Of a stretch of 64,000 nt of DNA, positions 9,337 to 18,061 are shown piece after piece. This DNA is from Psychrobacter phenylpyruvicus DSM 7000 = NBRC 102152 (lineage in GTDB: Bacteria > Pseudomonadota > Gammaproteobacteria > Pseudomonadales > Moraxellaceae). The notes under the pieces are model-generated. The model was not told the DNA's origin. It was given only the letters and a program-made list of their open reading frames with translations, and did no database searches. Where the stretch lies: positions 62,001 through 126,000 of the forward strand of contig NZ_JMKP01000002.1 in NCBI RefSeq assembly GCF_000685805.1. The letters run 5' to 3'. Position 1 is the first letter of the stretch; each line of letters begins with the position of its first letter. The translations under genes were made by a program, and so were the position numbers.

Positions 9337-10134
9337 TTATTGCGTATTAACCGCAAGGGTCAAATCGTAATTACCGGTATTGCTTAAATTCATATTCTTT
9401 AAATCCACTCTTGCACCAATGCCAAGCCAGCAGTATTTAGGCTGCAAAAAGCCAGTTTCAAAAAAAGCATCTGACACATTTTGACTGGCATGATATAAAG
9501 TAATATCTGCAATAATTTTTTGATTAGGGTTGTTTTTATTTATTAATTGAGCATTTTTAAATATAACAATATCTTGTGGAGAGTTATCTAATCTTTGTGG
9601 GACAGATGACTGCCCGATAAGAGTAAATATATTAGGATTGTCTCGTAAGTAGTTTTTTAATAAATCGTACTGGTTACCACCCCGAGGTGCAGATAAACAG
9701 CTACTAGCATAAGCGATTTTAGTATAAAAATTAAATAGACTAGGCGAGTTTTTATAGCCACCAGAGCTTGGGAATAAAGCAGATAGATTACCCGAATTTA
9801 AGTTGATGTTTAAGTTATTGGGTATGAAACCTTGTATTTGAATATTTTGTTGAATGGGTGAGGTTTGGGTTTTACTACCCATACTTATAACTTGACTACC
9901 ACCGGGTAGTATCGTATTAGGGTTTGGACTGAAAGTTAGGTTAGCTGAAGCAAAGTTTTGTTTGCAGAAAAATACTGTTTCTGGATAGCTACCAGGAATA
10001 TTCACTCTACCAACGTTATCTAAAGGGTCGCTAGAAATATCGGGACATGCCGCAAGCGCAGCTTGGCCGATAAAACTAGTGGTGGCTAAAATAGCTAGTC
10101 TTAATGACATTTTTTGGGCATATGCAATATTCAT
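9337..10134 (-). CDS. Fimbrial tip/minor subunit-like protein, paralogue 1
   Basis: A 265-residue secreted protein: signal peptide MNIAYAQKMSLRLAILATTS and on to AALA, then ACPDISSDP. It has the same cysteine pattern and conserved blocks as the next gene, so the pair arose by tandem duplication. It sits 52 bp after the usher stop, in the same direction, and probably shares its transcript. AAGAGAAAG lies just before the ATG. It is most likely a minor pilin or tip adhesin delivered through the usher. Ligand and fold are not deducible by eye. Confidence 0.65.
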   Translation of the reverse strand: MNIAYAQKMSLRLAILATTSFIGQAALAACPDISSDPLDNVGRVNIPGSYPETVFFCKQNFASANLTFSPNPNTILPGGSQVISMGSKTQTSPIQQNIQIQGFIPNNLNINLNSGNLSALFPSSGGYKNSPSLFNFYTKIAYASSCLSAPRGGNQYDLLKNYLRDNPNIFTLIGQSSVPQRLDNSPQDIVIFKNAQLINKNNPNQKIIADITLYHASQNVSDAFFETGFLQPKYCWLGIGARVDLKNMNLSNTGNYDLTLAVNTQ

Positions 10135-10186
10135 GACTTTCTCTTAATCGACTTATCTATATTAAGTCTATATAGCTTAGCCTTAT

Positions 10187-13105
10187 TTAATCTGTTGGCT
10201 GTAACACAATTTGCATCACAAAATCATCATCAATCACAACTTGCTGTTCCTGATAACCTGGTGACTTTAAAGTGTATGTCGCAGAAGGTAGCCCAAACAT
10301 TTGGAAGTAGCCAAAGCTACCTGAAGTAGTGGATTGTATTAATTGGTTGCCCTGATAAATGCCTATTTCGATATCTTGTTTGGCACTAGCCAGCTTACCT
10401 GATATCCCATACGTTTTTTGCAAATTAATTGGTACAGAAGTTGGCGAGTAGTTAGCTACACGGATACGCGGTGTGGGTAGCTCAACCGTACTGTATTCAA
10501 GTGGCAAGTCTTTGGCGTCCATGTTTAACGTGTATTCACCGGCTTTAATGTTACTAATTAAATACTGACTGCTAGTATCACTAGAGCCCAAAAGACTGGC
10601 ATCTACCTTTTGATTGTCTAAAGTAAAGGTCATGGCTTCACTACCAATTTGTGGTTCTGCAGGGTGGGCAATATCAACAATAACACTGCCTAAGTTTTGG
10701 CGAGGATAGTTACCAAGTTTCAAGCCTTGTTTCGGTGCTTTAAACATATCAAAAGACAGTCTGGCATAGAGATAGTTATTCTGGGTCCATGCTGGCAGGG
10801 AGTTATCACGAATGAAGCCTCCCTCATCAATCAACAGGCCATCTAAACGGTCTGTCGATATAGAATCCACGTATTTATGCTTATACCCAAGGCTAAAGTT
10901 GACACTGTTTTGATGTATCAGCTGCCAGTCAGCTTGCCAGCCTACTTTATTGTCATACAGGCTATAACCCAGGCTAAGTATGCTACTAAGCTGTCTTAGT
11001 GGCGATGTGTTGTCGACACTTAATCCCATACCATTCATGCGATGATTAATGTCACCTTGGTATAGAAGATCACTTTGCCCATGACGGTAACTGATAGACT
11101 GACCTAAGCTGGTTTGATCACTGAACTGATGCCTTAGCGATACTGTGTCACTGTCGTTATCACCAGATAACCCTACCGTATTTCGGGTCAATCGATTGTC
11201 ATCAGCCTTTCTGTTAATATCTTGCCATGACAAACGGTAATTATAACGATCACCGCGTGTATCCCAATTAAGCCCCCCGTTCATTGAGGGACTAAATTGA
11301 TGGTTAACACCTGCATAGGCGTAGTAATTATCTGCATTTATGATATTTGCAATATCTTCATAATATTGATTTAAGGTAATGCTGGTGTTGCTTGATGGCT
11401 GGTAATTCAAAAATAATTGATGAAGTTGATCACGCTGTTTGCCCTGAGATGTAGTGCGAGTAGAATCATATTCTCTTAAATTATACTGATAATTGGCCCA
11501 TAACTTTGCGAGATTGTATTGAATCTGAGCCTGCCATAGATTTTGAGAGGGCGTATTGGCATAGCTTAAATCAATATTACTGTAAGCGGAGGGGGTATAG
11601 TTCAGCCCAGTATGCCAAGAGATAGAGTCATCATCATCCTTGCTGTTTTGCAAGTTGGTATTGGCACCACCACGAATGGCCAAGCGATTGCTTAAACCAT
11701 ACTCAGCGTATATATGGGCAGCTGTATCATTATTATTGTCATTACTATTAAAAGCATTGCCTGCACGACCAAACCCTGCTTCAAGCAGTAGCTCGTTAGT
11801 AGCCGCATTGGTACGGCGTTTACCCAAGAAAACTGGTCGAACCTCTAATGGCTGACGGGCTAAAGGATAAGCAAATATAGCAATTTCTACTAGGTTATCA
11901 ATTAGGTTGAGCTGATTAACATCTAGATTCAAAAACTCATAGCGCCCATCAAGGCCAATTTGGACTCTGGCAATAGTCCGCCCATCAATACGAAGTTCTG
12001 CAACTCCGCCAGGCTCACCAACGCCAATAATATGTTGATAATCTTGGTTGGTGTTTTGCAATAAACTACTGCTGTTGTCATCAAAGTAAGCCAAGTGCCG
12101 GTTAATATCACGATTACTGTAAGCTACTAAAGCACCGGTAAACTCTGAGCCTGAAGTTTGAGCACCTTGACCTAAGGCATTAGGCTGGCTAGTCCCAAGC
12201 CGGGTAGCAATATTTTTACCAGACTTTGCCCAGTATAAATTATCAATTTCCCAATCTGAGGGTAGCGTACTAAAACCGTCGATAGCGATATCAGTAAAAT
12301 TATTATTGGATTTTTTTTCTGAATGATTTTCCATACCTACCGCTTTAGCGCCCCAGACTCCTCCCAAGCCATACCCAAAAGCACCAAGGTTTGCGTAAAC
12401 ACTTCGGCTGGTGGATTGAGGTTGATTCGGAGCTGTATTGTTTTCTGCAATACTGACCGAGCTATCAAAAGACAAGCCTAGAATTCCAGCTTTGCTGGGG
12501 TAGTAGTCGATGGGCCGCTTTTCAGATGCTTTTCTGGTAGGCGATGAGTCGTTTTTAATGTTTTCTGGTAGCCAGCCCATGTTGAGGCTGATGGCAAGAT
12601 CAGCCTGATTATAATCAGCCGTAATGCCAAGCTTTTTTAGACTACTCAGGGCCAAATAGTTTTTATTATCTTTTTTTATAAAAGAGTTTTCTGCGATTTG
12701 TGCATCACCGATGGGAGTTTTTATCAAATACTGAGTAGACGAGACAGTTGCAGAGCTAGTCTCATTGGTTTGTGCAATAGGCTCAAATACCACCCCAGTC
12801 AAACGGCTTAAGTCGTCTATAGACACGAAGTAGTAGTGGTTAGTTTGAGTAGAACTACTAATCGTTTCGTTTACTGGAAGGTCGTTAACACGAGCATCAT
12901 ACAAAATATCAATGGCATCTACTTCTTGACCATTGACAACCACACCTACCAAACTTGGTTTTAGGCGTTGTGATGTAGTGATGTCGTTATTTACGCTATT
13001 ATTAGAGGTAGAGGGCACTGCGGCAAAAGCAGCTAAGCTAAGGCTACCTATTGAGGGCATAGAAGCCAGAATCATTAAGCGTAAGGTGGTATGTTTCCTG
13101 ATCAT
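10187..13105 (-). CDS. Outer-membrane fimbrial usher (class 5/TcfC-like)
   Basis: About 972 residues from ATG 13105, chosen because a signal peptide (MIRKHTTLRLMILASMPSIG, then SLSLAAFA) starts there; a TTG at 13174 would add 23 residues. The mature N-terminus carries unusual short domains (NYLALSSLKKLGI, YYFVSIDDLSRLTGV). A long beta-barrel region follows with alternating strands and phrases typical of ushers: GGVAELRIDGRTIARVQIGL, DGRYEFLNLDVN, NYLYARLSF. C-terminal beta-sandwich repeats include GEYTLNMDAKDLP and SGSFGYFQMFGLP. It would export and assemble the pilin and tip subunits across the outer membrane. It resembles alternate (CS1/CFA/I, TcfC) ushers more than PapC-type ones. Confidence 0.8.
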   Translation of the reverse strand: MIRKHTTLRLMILASMPSIGSLSLAAFAAVPSTSNNSVNNDITTSQRLKPSLVGVVVNGQEVDAIDILYDARVNDLPVNETISSSTQTNHYYFVSIDDLSRLTGVVFEPIAQTNETSSATVSSTQYLIKTPIGDAQIAENSFIKKDNKNYLALSSLKKLGITADYNQADLAISLNMGWLPENIKNDSSPTRKASEKRPIDYYPSKAGILGLSFDSSVSIAENNTAPNQPQSTSRSVYANLGAFGYGLGGVWGAKAVGMENHSEKKSNNNFTDIAIDGFSTLPSDWEIDNLYWAKSGKNIATRLGTSQPNALGQGAQTSGSEFTGALVAYSNRDINRHLAYFDDNSSSLLQNTNQDYQHIIGVGEPGGVAELRIDGRTIARVQIGLDGRYEFLNLDVNQLNLIDNLVEIAIFAYPLARQPLEVRPVFLGKRRTNAATNELLLEAGFGRAGNAFNSNDNNNDTAAHIYAEYGLSNRLAIRGGANTNLQNSKDDDDSISWHTGLNYTPSAYSNIDLSYANTPSQNLWQAQIQYNLAKLWANYQYNLREYDSTRTTSQGKQRDQLHQLFLNYQPSSNTSITLNQYYEDIANIINADNYYAYAGVNHQFSPSMNGGLNWDTRGDRYNYRLSWQDINRKADDNRLTRNTVGLSGDNDSDTVSLRHQFSDQTSLGQSISYRHGQSDLLYQGDINHRMNGMGLSVDNTSPLRQLSSILSLGYSLYDNKVGWQADWQLIHQNSVNFSLGYKHKYVDSISTDRLDGLLIDEGGFIRDNSLPAWTQNNYLYARLSFDMFKAPKQGLKLGNYPRQNLGSVIVDIAHPAEPQIGSEAMTFTLDNQKVDASLLGSSDTSSQYLISNIKAGEYTLNMDAKDLPLEYSTVELPTPRIRVANYSPTSVPINLQKTYGISGKLASAKQDIEIGIYQGNQLIQSTTSGSFGYFQMFGLPSATYTLKSPGYQEQQVVIDDDFVMQIVLQPTD

Positions 13106-13209
13106 ATCTGGCAAATGCTGCTCAAAAATATCTAATAAGTTAAGATAAGGAGTAGTAGTAATATAAAGTATCAATAGAAAAGAATGGAGTTTTACGTGGC
13201 TTAGACTGC

Positions 13210-13803
13210 TTACTCAACATTGATAAATACAGGCAAGCCATAGCGTGATCCGATTTCTAGCGTCACACCTTTGCCATCTGCATCATAAGTTAATGACTTA
13301 TCTACTTGCTGTTCAATGGACAGCATTGCCCCATGTTTACCGGCTGGAAACTGTATTGGCAAGCGAATCGCCATACGTACCGTTTGATAGCCACCTGGTG
13401 CAATGGTGAATTCTGTTGGGTTAATTAGAGTCCAAGGTTTTAACGTGGTTTCACTGGGTTCAACAGGTTTGCCAGTGGCATCCATATCAATAAGATTTAA
13501 ACGAATTTTTTTTGGCTTAGTACCATAGTTGTAGAGCGTTACAGACTGATTAAGCCTTGAGGTGTTTTTGTTTTGTTTTAGCGATATGGTTTCATCAATA
13601 CGCGCAGGCGTAATGCCCAGCTGTGCCGGTGGCAAGTCTTTTTGCTTGTCTTGATTAACTACCATGCTGGTCAGACCGCTCGCGTCTTTTGAAGTATGGA
13701 TAATCAGTTCTGCATGGGCAGAAGATGCAGTAAATAATGAAATAGTAATGAAAGATAAAGATAAAAAACTCTTTGATAGTTTGGAGGGAGTGGTGAGTTT
13801 CAT
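13210..13803 (-). CDS. Short periplasmic pilus chaperone-like protein
   Basis: A 197-residue exported protein starting at ATG 13803 (MKLTTPSKLSKSFLSLSFIT, signal peptide ending SSAHA); AAGG lies ~9 bases before it. An upstream in-frame extension to 13881 is unlikely to be translated. The mature ~168 residues show the PapD-like domain 1 pattern: LGITPARIDE, SVTLYNYGTKPKKIRLNLID, FTIAPGGYQTVRMAIRLP, FPAGKHGAMLSIEQQ. It ends at YGLPVFINVE, where domain 1 of ordinary chaperones ends, so a second Ig domain seems to be missing. Only 36 bp lie before the longest usher frame, so there is no hidden second domain in that gap. Confidence 0.7.
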   Translation of the reverse strand: MKLTTPSKLSKSFLSLSFITISLFTASSAHAELIIHTSKDASGLTSMVVNQDKQKDLPPAQLGITPARIDETISLKQNKNTSRLNQSVTLYNYGTKPKKIRLNLIDMDATGKPVEPSETTLKPWTLINPTEFTIAPGGYQTVRMAIRLPIQFPAGKHGAMLSIEQQVDKSLTYDADGKGVTLEIGSRYGLPVFINVE

Positions 13804-13895
13804 AGAGGGGGCCTTACGTAGGATATTCTTTACGACTAGAATTTGTTTTATAACATTATATAAACTAATTCTAATTATCAATTTAGACTATAGCT

Positions 13896-13926
13896 AAAAA
13901 AATACCAGCATTATAATGCTGGTATT
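13896..13926 (-). terminator. Hairpin/partial terminator between pilin and chaperone
   Basis: A perfect 26-bp palindrome at 13901-13926 (half-site AATACCAGCATTA) is preceded on the plus strand by seven A, giving a U-run after the hairpin in the minus-strand transcript. It lies ~60 bases after the pilin stop. Such a hairpin would let most transcripts end after the pilin gene and a fraction read through to the chaperone and usher, or would protect the pilin mRNA 3' end. Confidence 0.8.
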
Positions 13927-13987
13927 TTTATTAAATAAAATAGTTAATATAAGACTTTGATTGAGTCGGTATTAACAAGTTGTATTT

Positions 13988-14623
13988 TTAGTTACCAGAT
14001 AAAGTAAGTAAGAATGTATCTGTTGTGGCTCCCGGTTGTGCAGCACCAGCAGAGCCGTGAGAGGTGTATTCACCAGAATGATTAGCTTGAGATAAATTAA
14101 TACTAAAATTAATATCACCTAACACAGGAGTCCATCCTGATGGAATCTTAACTGTATTCGTACCTTGAGCAGTAACACTCTGGCTATCAGATTTCAAAGT
14201 TGCAGCAGAAACAGCTATTTTGGATGTATTATTAGTAATATTGGTAAGGGTATTATTTTTTGTCTCTACCTTTAGGGTAACAGGTGCCGAAGATAAGCTA
14301 CGCACAGCCCAAGCATCTTTAAGAGTTACATTAACAGTATCATTACCTGCGCGCTGACTATTCGCATCTGTCTTAACTGCAGCTCCAGGAATTTCATAAG
14401 AAGACTGACCTATTGCAGTCGTTAATTCACGAGTAGCTGCATCGCCGGTAACATAGTTTACCTCATTGGTTAATTTCAAATGCGCATCATCCCAATGATA
14501 AAGAACTAGGATTTCAGGTAAAGTCACGCGAAAGTCAGTTGAACCACTAACAGATGCTGCTGAAGCAAAAGAAGCGATAGAGACGGTAGCGGTAGCTAAT
14601 GCAATTTTAGAAAAAAGTTTCAT
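13988..14623 (-). CDS. Major fimbrial subunit (pilin)-like secreted protein
   Basis: A 211-residue protein with a clean signal peptide (MKLFSKIALATATVSIASFA, cleavage after SA or ASA). The mature part is Thr/Ser/Asn-rich, without cysteine, and beta-strand-like. It ends TDTFLLTLSGN, a C-terminal strand pattern common in donor-strand pilins. It is the first gene of the minus-strand locus, next to the chaperone and usher genes, and has its own downstream hairpin, as highly expressed major pilins often do. AGGGA lies ~8 bases before the ATG. The assignment as major pilin rests on position and composition, not on a named family motif. Confidence 0.65.
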   Translation of the reverse strand: MKLFSKIALATATVSIASFASAASVSGSTDFRVTLPEILVLYHWDDAHLKLTNEVNYVTGDAATRELTTAIGQSSYEIPGAAVKTDANSQRAGNDTVNVTLKDAWAVRSLSSAPVTLKVETKNNTLTNITNNTSKIAVSAATLKSDSQSVTAQGTNTVKIPSGWTPVLGDINFSINLSQANHSGEYTSHGSAGAAQPGATTDTFLLTLSGN

Positions 14624-15065
14624 ATATTTAAATCCCTGGGTTAAGCCAGTTAAAAAATTTAGGGACCAGTGAGACTTCTTATGATTAAATCGAATCGTGA
14701 CACAAAGTGATTTTACTGAATCAAGCGAGAGTGTTACTGGGATACTAGATAGAAAAAGATAAGGAGGGGTTGTTGGGATAAGCTAAGATAGAAGACTATC
14801 TTTGATATTCAGGATTGTAATGAGTGTTTAAAAAAAGGTCAACAACAGTTTAGCTGTTTGTTGTAATTTTTTTTGTAACTAACATACCTTAAACTGAATA
14901 ATAGTGAATAAGTAACAGTCAAAATATGATGCTCTCTAATTGTGTTATCCTTGAATCTTAAATATAGTTAAAACCAAATATTAAAAAAGCAAGCCACTGT
15001 ATTATTATAAAAGATTATAAAAGTAAGAGATAAAAAAAGATTTAAATGAAATAAGGATAAAAATA
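14624..15065. other. Intergenic region upstream of the fimbrial locus
   Basis: A 442-bp A+T-rich spacer between the divergent pilin and SDR genes, presumably holding both promoters. A hairpin at 14840-14863 (CAACAACAG / CTGTTTGTTG with one bulge) has T8 on the plus side and A7 on its left, so it looks like a bidirectional terminator or a leader attenuator for the pilin transcript. I see no ORF of note and no clear promoter pair. Confidence 0.45.
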
Positions 15066-15947
15066 ATGAGTCAGTTCTCATCAGTAAATTCTTCCAATCC
15101 TAAAAATCGCAAGTTTTTAATCATCGGACAAGGTGACATAGGACTTGCAGTGACCAACATTCTGGCAACAGGGCAAAAACAAGTAACTGGCTTGGCAAGG
15201 AGAGAGCGTCAGGAATATGATTTGGATGATCAAGCTCATTTTCTTCAAGCCGATGCGCTAAAGTTAACTGCAGAGCAGATTCAAGATTTTACTCATATTG
15301 CAATAATAGTTGCCCCTAACAATTATGACGCTGAGAATTATAAAAACACTTATTTAGGAATCGCACAGCACATTGCCGAATTACAAAGCCAATTACCGCA
15401 ACTAACAAGGGTAGTGTTTATCTCATCAACTGGGGTCTATGGTCAAGATGAGGGACAGTGGATAGATGAAACCGTTGAGCCTCAACTGCCCAAACGGGAA
15501 GCTTCGCAATATATCCTCCAAGCGGAGCGGGTGTTACAACAAGCTTATGGTGATCGTGCCGTCATTATCCGTCCTAGTGGTATCTATGGCGAGCAGCGCT
15601 TGATGCGGGTGCGTAAAGCAAAAGAGCAGCAAAAAGAGCCTATGCCACTAAATGTCTGGACCAATCGAATTATGGACACTGATTTGATTAATATCATTGT
15701 GCAGGTGCTGCTAGAAGATACGGATGATGTAAAGCCGATGTATTTAGCCACAGATTATGCTCCTGTGACCTCCTTTGAAATAACCACTTGGTTGGCTGAG
15801 CAGCTAGACAGCACTGTGCCAGCTGTGGATTCTGATGCTAATAGCAGTAACCCTGGTGGTAAGCGTCTGCATAGCAATATCCCTCGTGACTGGCTGCAGT
15901 TTCCTGATTGGCAAAGCGGCTATAGTCATATTTTACAATCCAAATAG
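15066..15947 (+). CDS. NAD(P)-binding SDR/epimerase-family protein
   Basis: A 293-residue extended-SDR-like protein with an N-terminal Rossmann fold. The glycine motif is FLIIGQGDIGLAV (~18-30). A Ser-rich strand VVFISSTGVYGQDEG (~118) holds the Ser/Tyr-region signature, followed by VIIRPSGIYGEQRL. This is the pattern of YeeZ-like and related NAD-dependent epimerase/dehydratases. The substrate is unknown. It is a lone gene divergent from the fimbrial locus. AAATAAGGATAAAAATA before the ATG offers a ribosome binding site. An upstream TTG-start unknown gene follows about 120 bp later. Confidence 0.75.
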   Translation: MSQFSSVNSSNPKNRKFLIIGQGDIGLAVTNILATGQKQVTGLARRERQEYDLDDQAHFLQADALKLTAEQIQDFTHIAIIVAPNNYDAENYKNTYLGIAQHIAELQSQLPQLTRVVFISSTGVYGQDEGQWIDETVEPQLPKREASQYILQAERVLQQAYGDRAVIIRPSGIYGEQRLMRVRKAKEQQKEPMPLNVWTNRIMDTDLINIIVQVLLEDTDDVKPMYLATDYAPVTSFEITTWLAEQLDSTVPAVDSDANSSNPGGKRLHSNIPRDWLQFPDWQSGYSHILQSK

Positions 15948-16069
15948 AGGGCGGTAAGATAGCTGCTTATTTTACTTGTGGACTTTAGGGGTGATAATTC
16001 TCAATATCCTATTGTCCAAAAAGCACGTATTATAGGTGGCAAATATACATAATATGTAAAGAGGGTAAC

Positions 16070-17074
16070 TTGCGAACGGACAGTTTCAAAAATACTGATA
16101 ACGAAGACTTAATCGCTCAGTCTTTATTACAAAATCAAATTGAGTATTCTGGAATGAGACATCCTAATTTTCATTCATCTACGGCTACTGTGAATCCTGA
16201 TCGCCCTTTGACTGATATCCCCGAGCCTGCCCCTCGCTATCAACAAAGCTTGGGTAAGTTGTTGTCGATGTACAATGTTTCTGCTAAAGAAAAAAATGCA
16301 GATGAAGCTTCAATGTGGGCACTAATTGCTTCTCCTGAGCTTGCTTCGCATTTAGATTTATTGCAGTTGGGTGGTTTAATCAATCTGCCCAATCAGTTTT
16401 TTGAGCCTAAATCTAATAGCGAGGCAAAGATTTTAGCTCCTTTAACTCAGATGTCCTTATTGGACATGTCTGATATTTATCAGGTCTGTGTTAAATATCC
16501 AGCTTTGACTCGCTATGGCTTTAAGAGTAGCAGTGAGTCGCAACAATCAGTTGGTACCAAGCCGGCGATAACTGATAATAGTGCAAGTAGCTTGTCTGCA
16601 GCTATGCCAGAGATGATTAATGATTTATTTGCGCCTAGCTGGGAGGCCATCTTATATCCTGAGCGCTTTGACAATGAAGTTGATAGTCTAACTACTGATA
16701 TATTGGCCTGTAGCGCCGCTGTACACATCTTAAAACAGTGCCAGCCACGTCAAAGTATTAATCGCAGCTTAACCGCAAAGCAGATATGCCAGCATATGCG
16801 CAGTTACGTTTTAAGCCAATGTAATGAGCACCCACAGTTTGAAAAACAGTATCGTCAAATTAGATTGTTCGAGGGTCATGTGGTGGTGGCTGCTAGCTAT
16901 TTAGGTTTCGATGTAGTTCATGCCAGTAAGCATTCGTCAGCTTCAACTGTCAACAATAAGGGAGAGACTAGCGGCAATTTAGGCCAGGCAATCTATATCA
17001 ATGTCTCCTCTCAATCGTCGTTATTTATTCGATATCCTAACCTGAGTAACTATTATATTAATGGTTGGTCATAG
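16070..17074 (+). CDS. Hypothetical protein, 334 residues
   Basis: I do not recognise the family. The likely start is TTG 16070, with AGAGGG upstream of it at good spacing. There is no signal peptide and no membrane segment. The sequence is of mixed composition with Ser-rich low-complexity stretches around residues 155-180. The more ordered parts are ~190-290 (DILACSAAVHILKQC, EKQYRQIRLFEGHVVVAASY). It sits between the SDR gene and pyrE on the same strand, but spacing of more than 100 bp on both sides argues against tight operon linkage. Probably a lineage-restricted cytoplasmic protein. Confidence 0.65.
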   Translation: MRTDSFKNTDNEDLIAQSLLQNQIEYSGMRHPNFHSSTATVNPDRPLTDIPEPAPRYQQSLGKLLSMYNVSAKEKNADEASMWALIASPELASHLDLLQLGGLINLPNQFFEPKSNSEAKILAPLTQMSLLDMSDIYQVCVKYPALTRYGFKSSSESQQSVGTKPAITDNSASSLSAAMPEMINDLFAPSWEAILYPERFDNEVDSLTTDILACSAAVHILKQCQPRQSINRSLTAKQICQHMRSYVLSQCNEHPQFEKQYRQIRLFEGHVVVAASYLGFDVVHASKHSSASTVNNKGETSGNLGQAIYINVSSQSSLFIRYPNLSNYYINGWS

Positions 17075-17090
17075 CCTCTTGATCTATACC

Positions 17091-17118
17091 TGCATTAATT
17101 CATTATAACCGCTATAAT
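17091..17118 (+). promoter_or_regulatory. Possible pyrE promoter
   Basis: A perfect -10 hexamer TATAAT (17113-17118) lies ~100 bases before the pyrE ATG, with TGCATT 16 bases upstream as a weak -35. The leader after it can fold (TTGACC / GGTCAG near 17130-17150, and CTTTTGGC / GGCTAAAAG near 17155-17188), which could fit attenuation control, but no T-run follows. Confidence 0.35.
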
Positions 17119-17221
17119 ACCGTCGTTTATTTGACCGGTGTTGTGGTCAGGGCTTTTGGCTTAGCAATGCTTTATTGGGCTAAAAGTTAACATAAATTTT
17201 ATTGGTTCTATAGGATTATTC

Positions 17222-17896
17222 ATGGCAGTTCCTCCTTCAAATAGCACTTTTAGCAGTAGTGACTTTATTCAACTGGCTTTATCAAACGATGTTTTAAAGT
17301 TTGGTGAGTATGTTCTTAAGTCTGGTCGTATTAGCCCGTACTTCTTTAATGCTGGTCTATTAGCCACTGGTGAAACCTTATCTCTACTGGCTAACGGTTA
17401 TGCCCAAGCGTTGGCAGAGCAAGTCAAAGAGTCTCAGAGTGATGAGTTGGTTATTTTTGGTGCTGCTTATAAAGGTATTCCTTTTGTGGCAGCAACTGCG
17501 CAAGCTCTGTGGAATAATCATGGTATCAATGCGCGTTGGGGTTATAACCGTAAAGAGGCAAAAGATCATGGTGAAGGCGGAAATCTAGTGGGCGCCGATG
17601 TCAGTGGCAAAGCTGTGTGGGTATTAGATGATGTGATCACTGCCGGTACAGCAATGCGAGAGGTGGTAGAAATTCTTACTGCAGCCGGAGCGACAGTAGC
17701 TGGTATTATTGTGGCATTGGATCGTAAAGAGCGCGGTCAAAATGAACAGTCTGCTATTCAAGAGTTGGCAGAAAGCTTACAGGTACCTGTTCAAGCGTTG
17801 GTAGATATCGATGACATCATTGATTATGTGGCAAAACATGGAGAGCCAAATCAGTTGGCCAAGATGCGTCATTACCGCGAACAATACGGCGTTTAA
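17222..17896 (+). CDS. pyrE: Orotate phosphoribosyltransferase
   Basis: Transfers phosphoribose from PRPP to orotate to give OMP in pyrimidine synthesis; cytoplasmic dimer. The 224-residue length is standard. The PRPP-binding motif is VWVLDDVITAGTAMREVVEI (~138-157), where the acidic pair binds the ribose. The N-terminal signature LKFGEYVLKSGRISPYFFNA (~23-42) and AYKGIPFVAATA (~81-92) are typical of PyrE. It is a single gene with its own leader. A hairpin at 17965-17991 follows it. The gene order pyrE-gshB is loose (165 bp apart). Confidence 0.97.
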   Translation: MAVPPSNSTFSSSDFIQLALSNDVLKFGEYVLKSGRISPYFFNAGLLATGETLSLLANGYAQALAEQVKESQSDELVIFGAAYKGIPFVAATAQALWNNHGINARWGYNRKEAKDHGEGGNLVGADVSGKAVWVLDDVITAGTAMREVVEILTAAGATVAGIIVALDRKERGQNEQSAIQELAESLQVPVQALVDIDDIIDYVAKHGEPNQLAKMRHYREQYGV

Positions 17897-17964
17897 GACA
17901 GTAGTGAGTTAACTGCTGATAGCTTTGTATCGCTAGTATCATTTTTTGTCAATTTTTTATACTC

Positions 17965-17995
17965 AAGCTGTCAATCTTAGGTTGGCAGCTTTATT
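17965..17995 (+). terminator. Weak terminator-like hairpin after pyrE
   Basis: The stem AAGCTGtCAA / TTGgCAGCTT lies at 17965-17991 with a 7-base loop, followed by an interrupted T-rich stretch TTATTAT. The T-run is poor, so termination may be partial. A 15-bp direct repeat (TTATTATAACTACCC-like) at 17991-18005 and 18006-18020 follows directly. Confidence 0.5.
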
Positions 17996-18061
17996 ATAAC
18001 TACCCTTATTATAACTATAAGTATCTATCTGTCAGAGGCAGTTTAAGCGGAGTAAATTATC

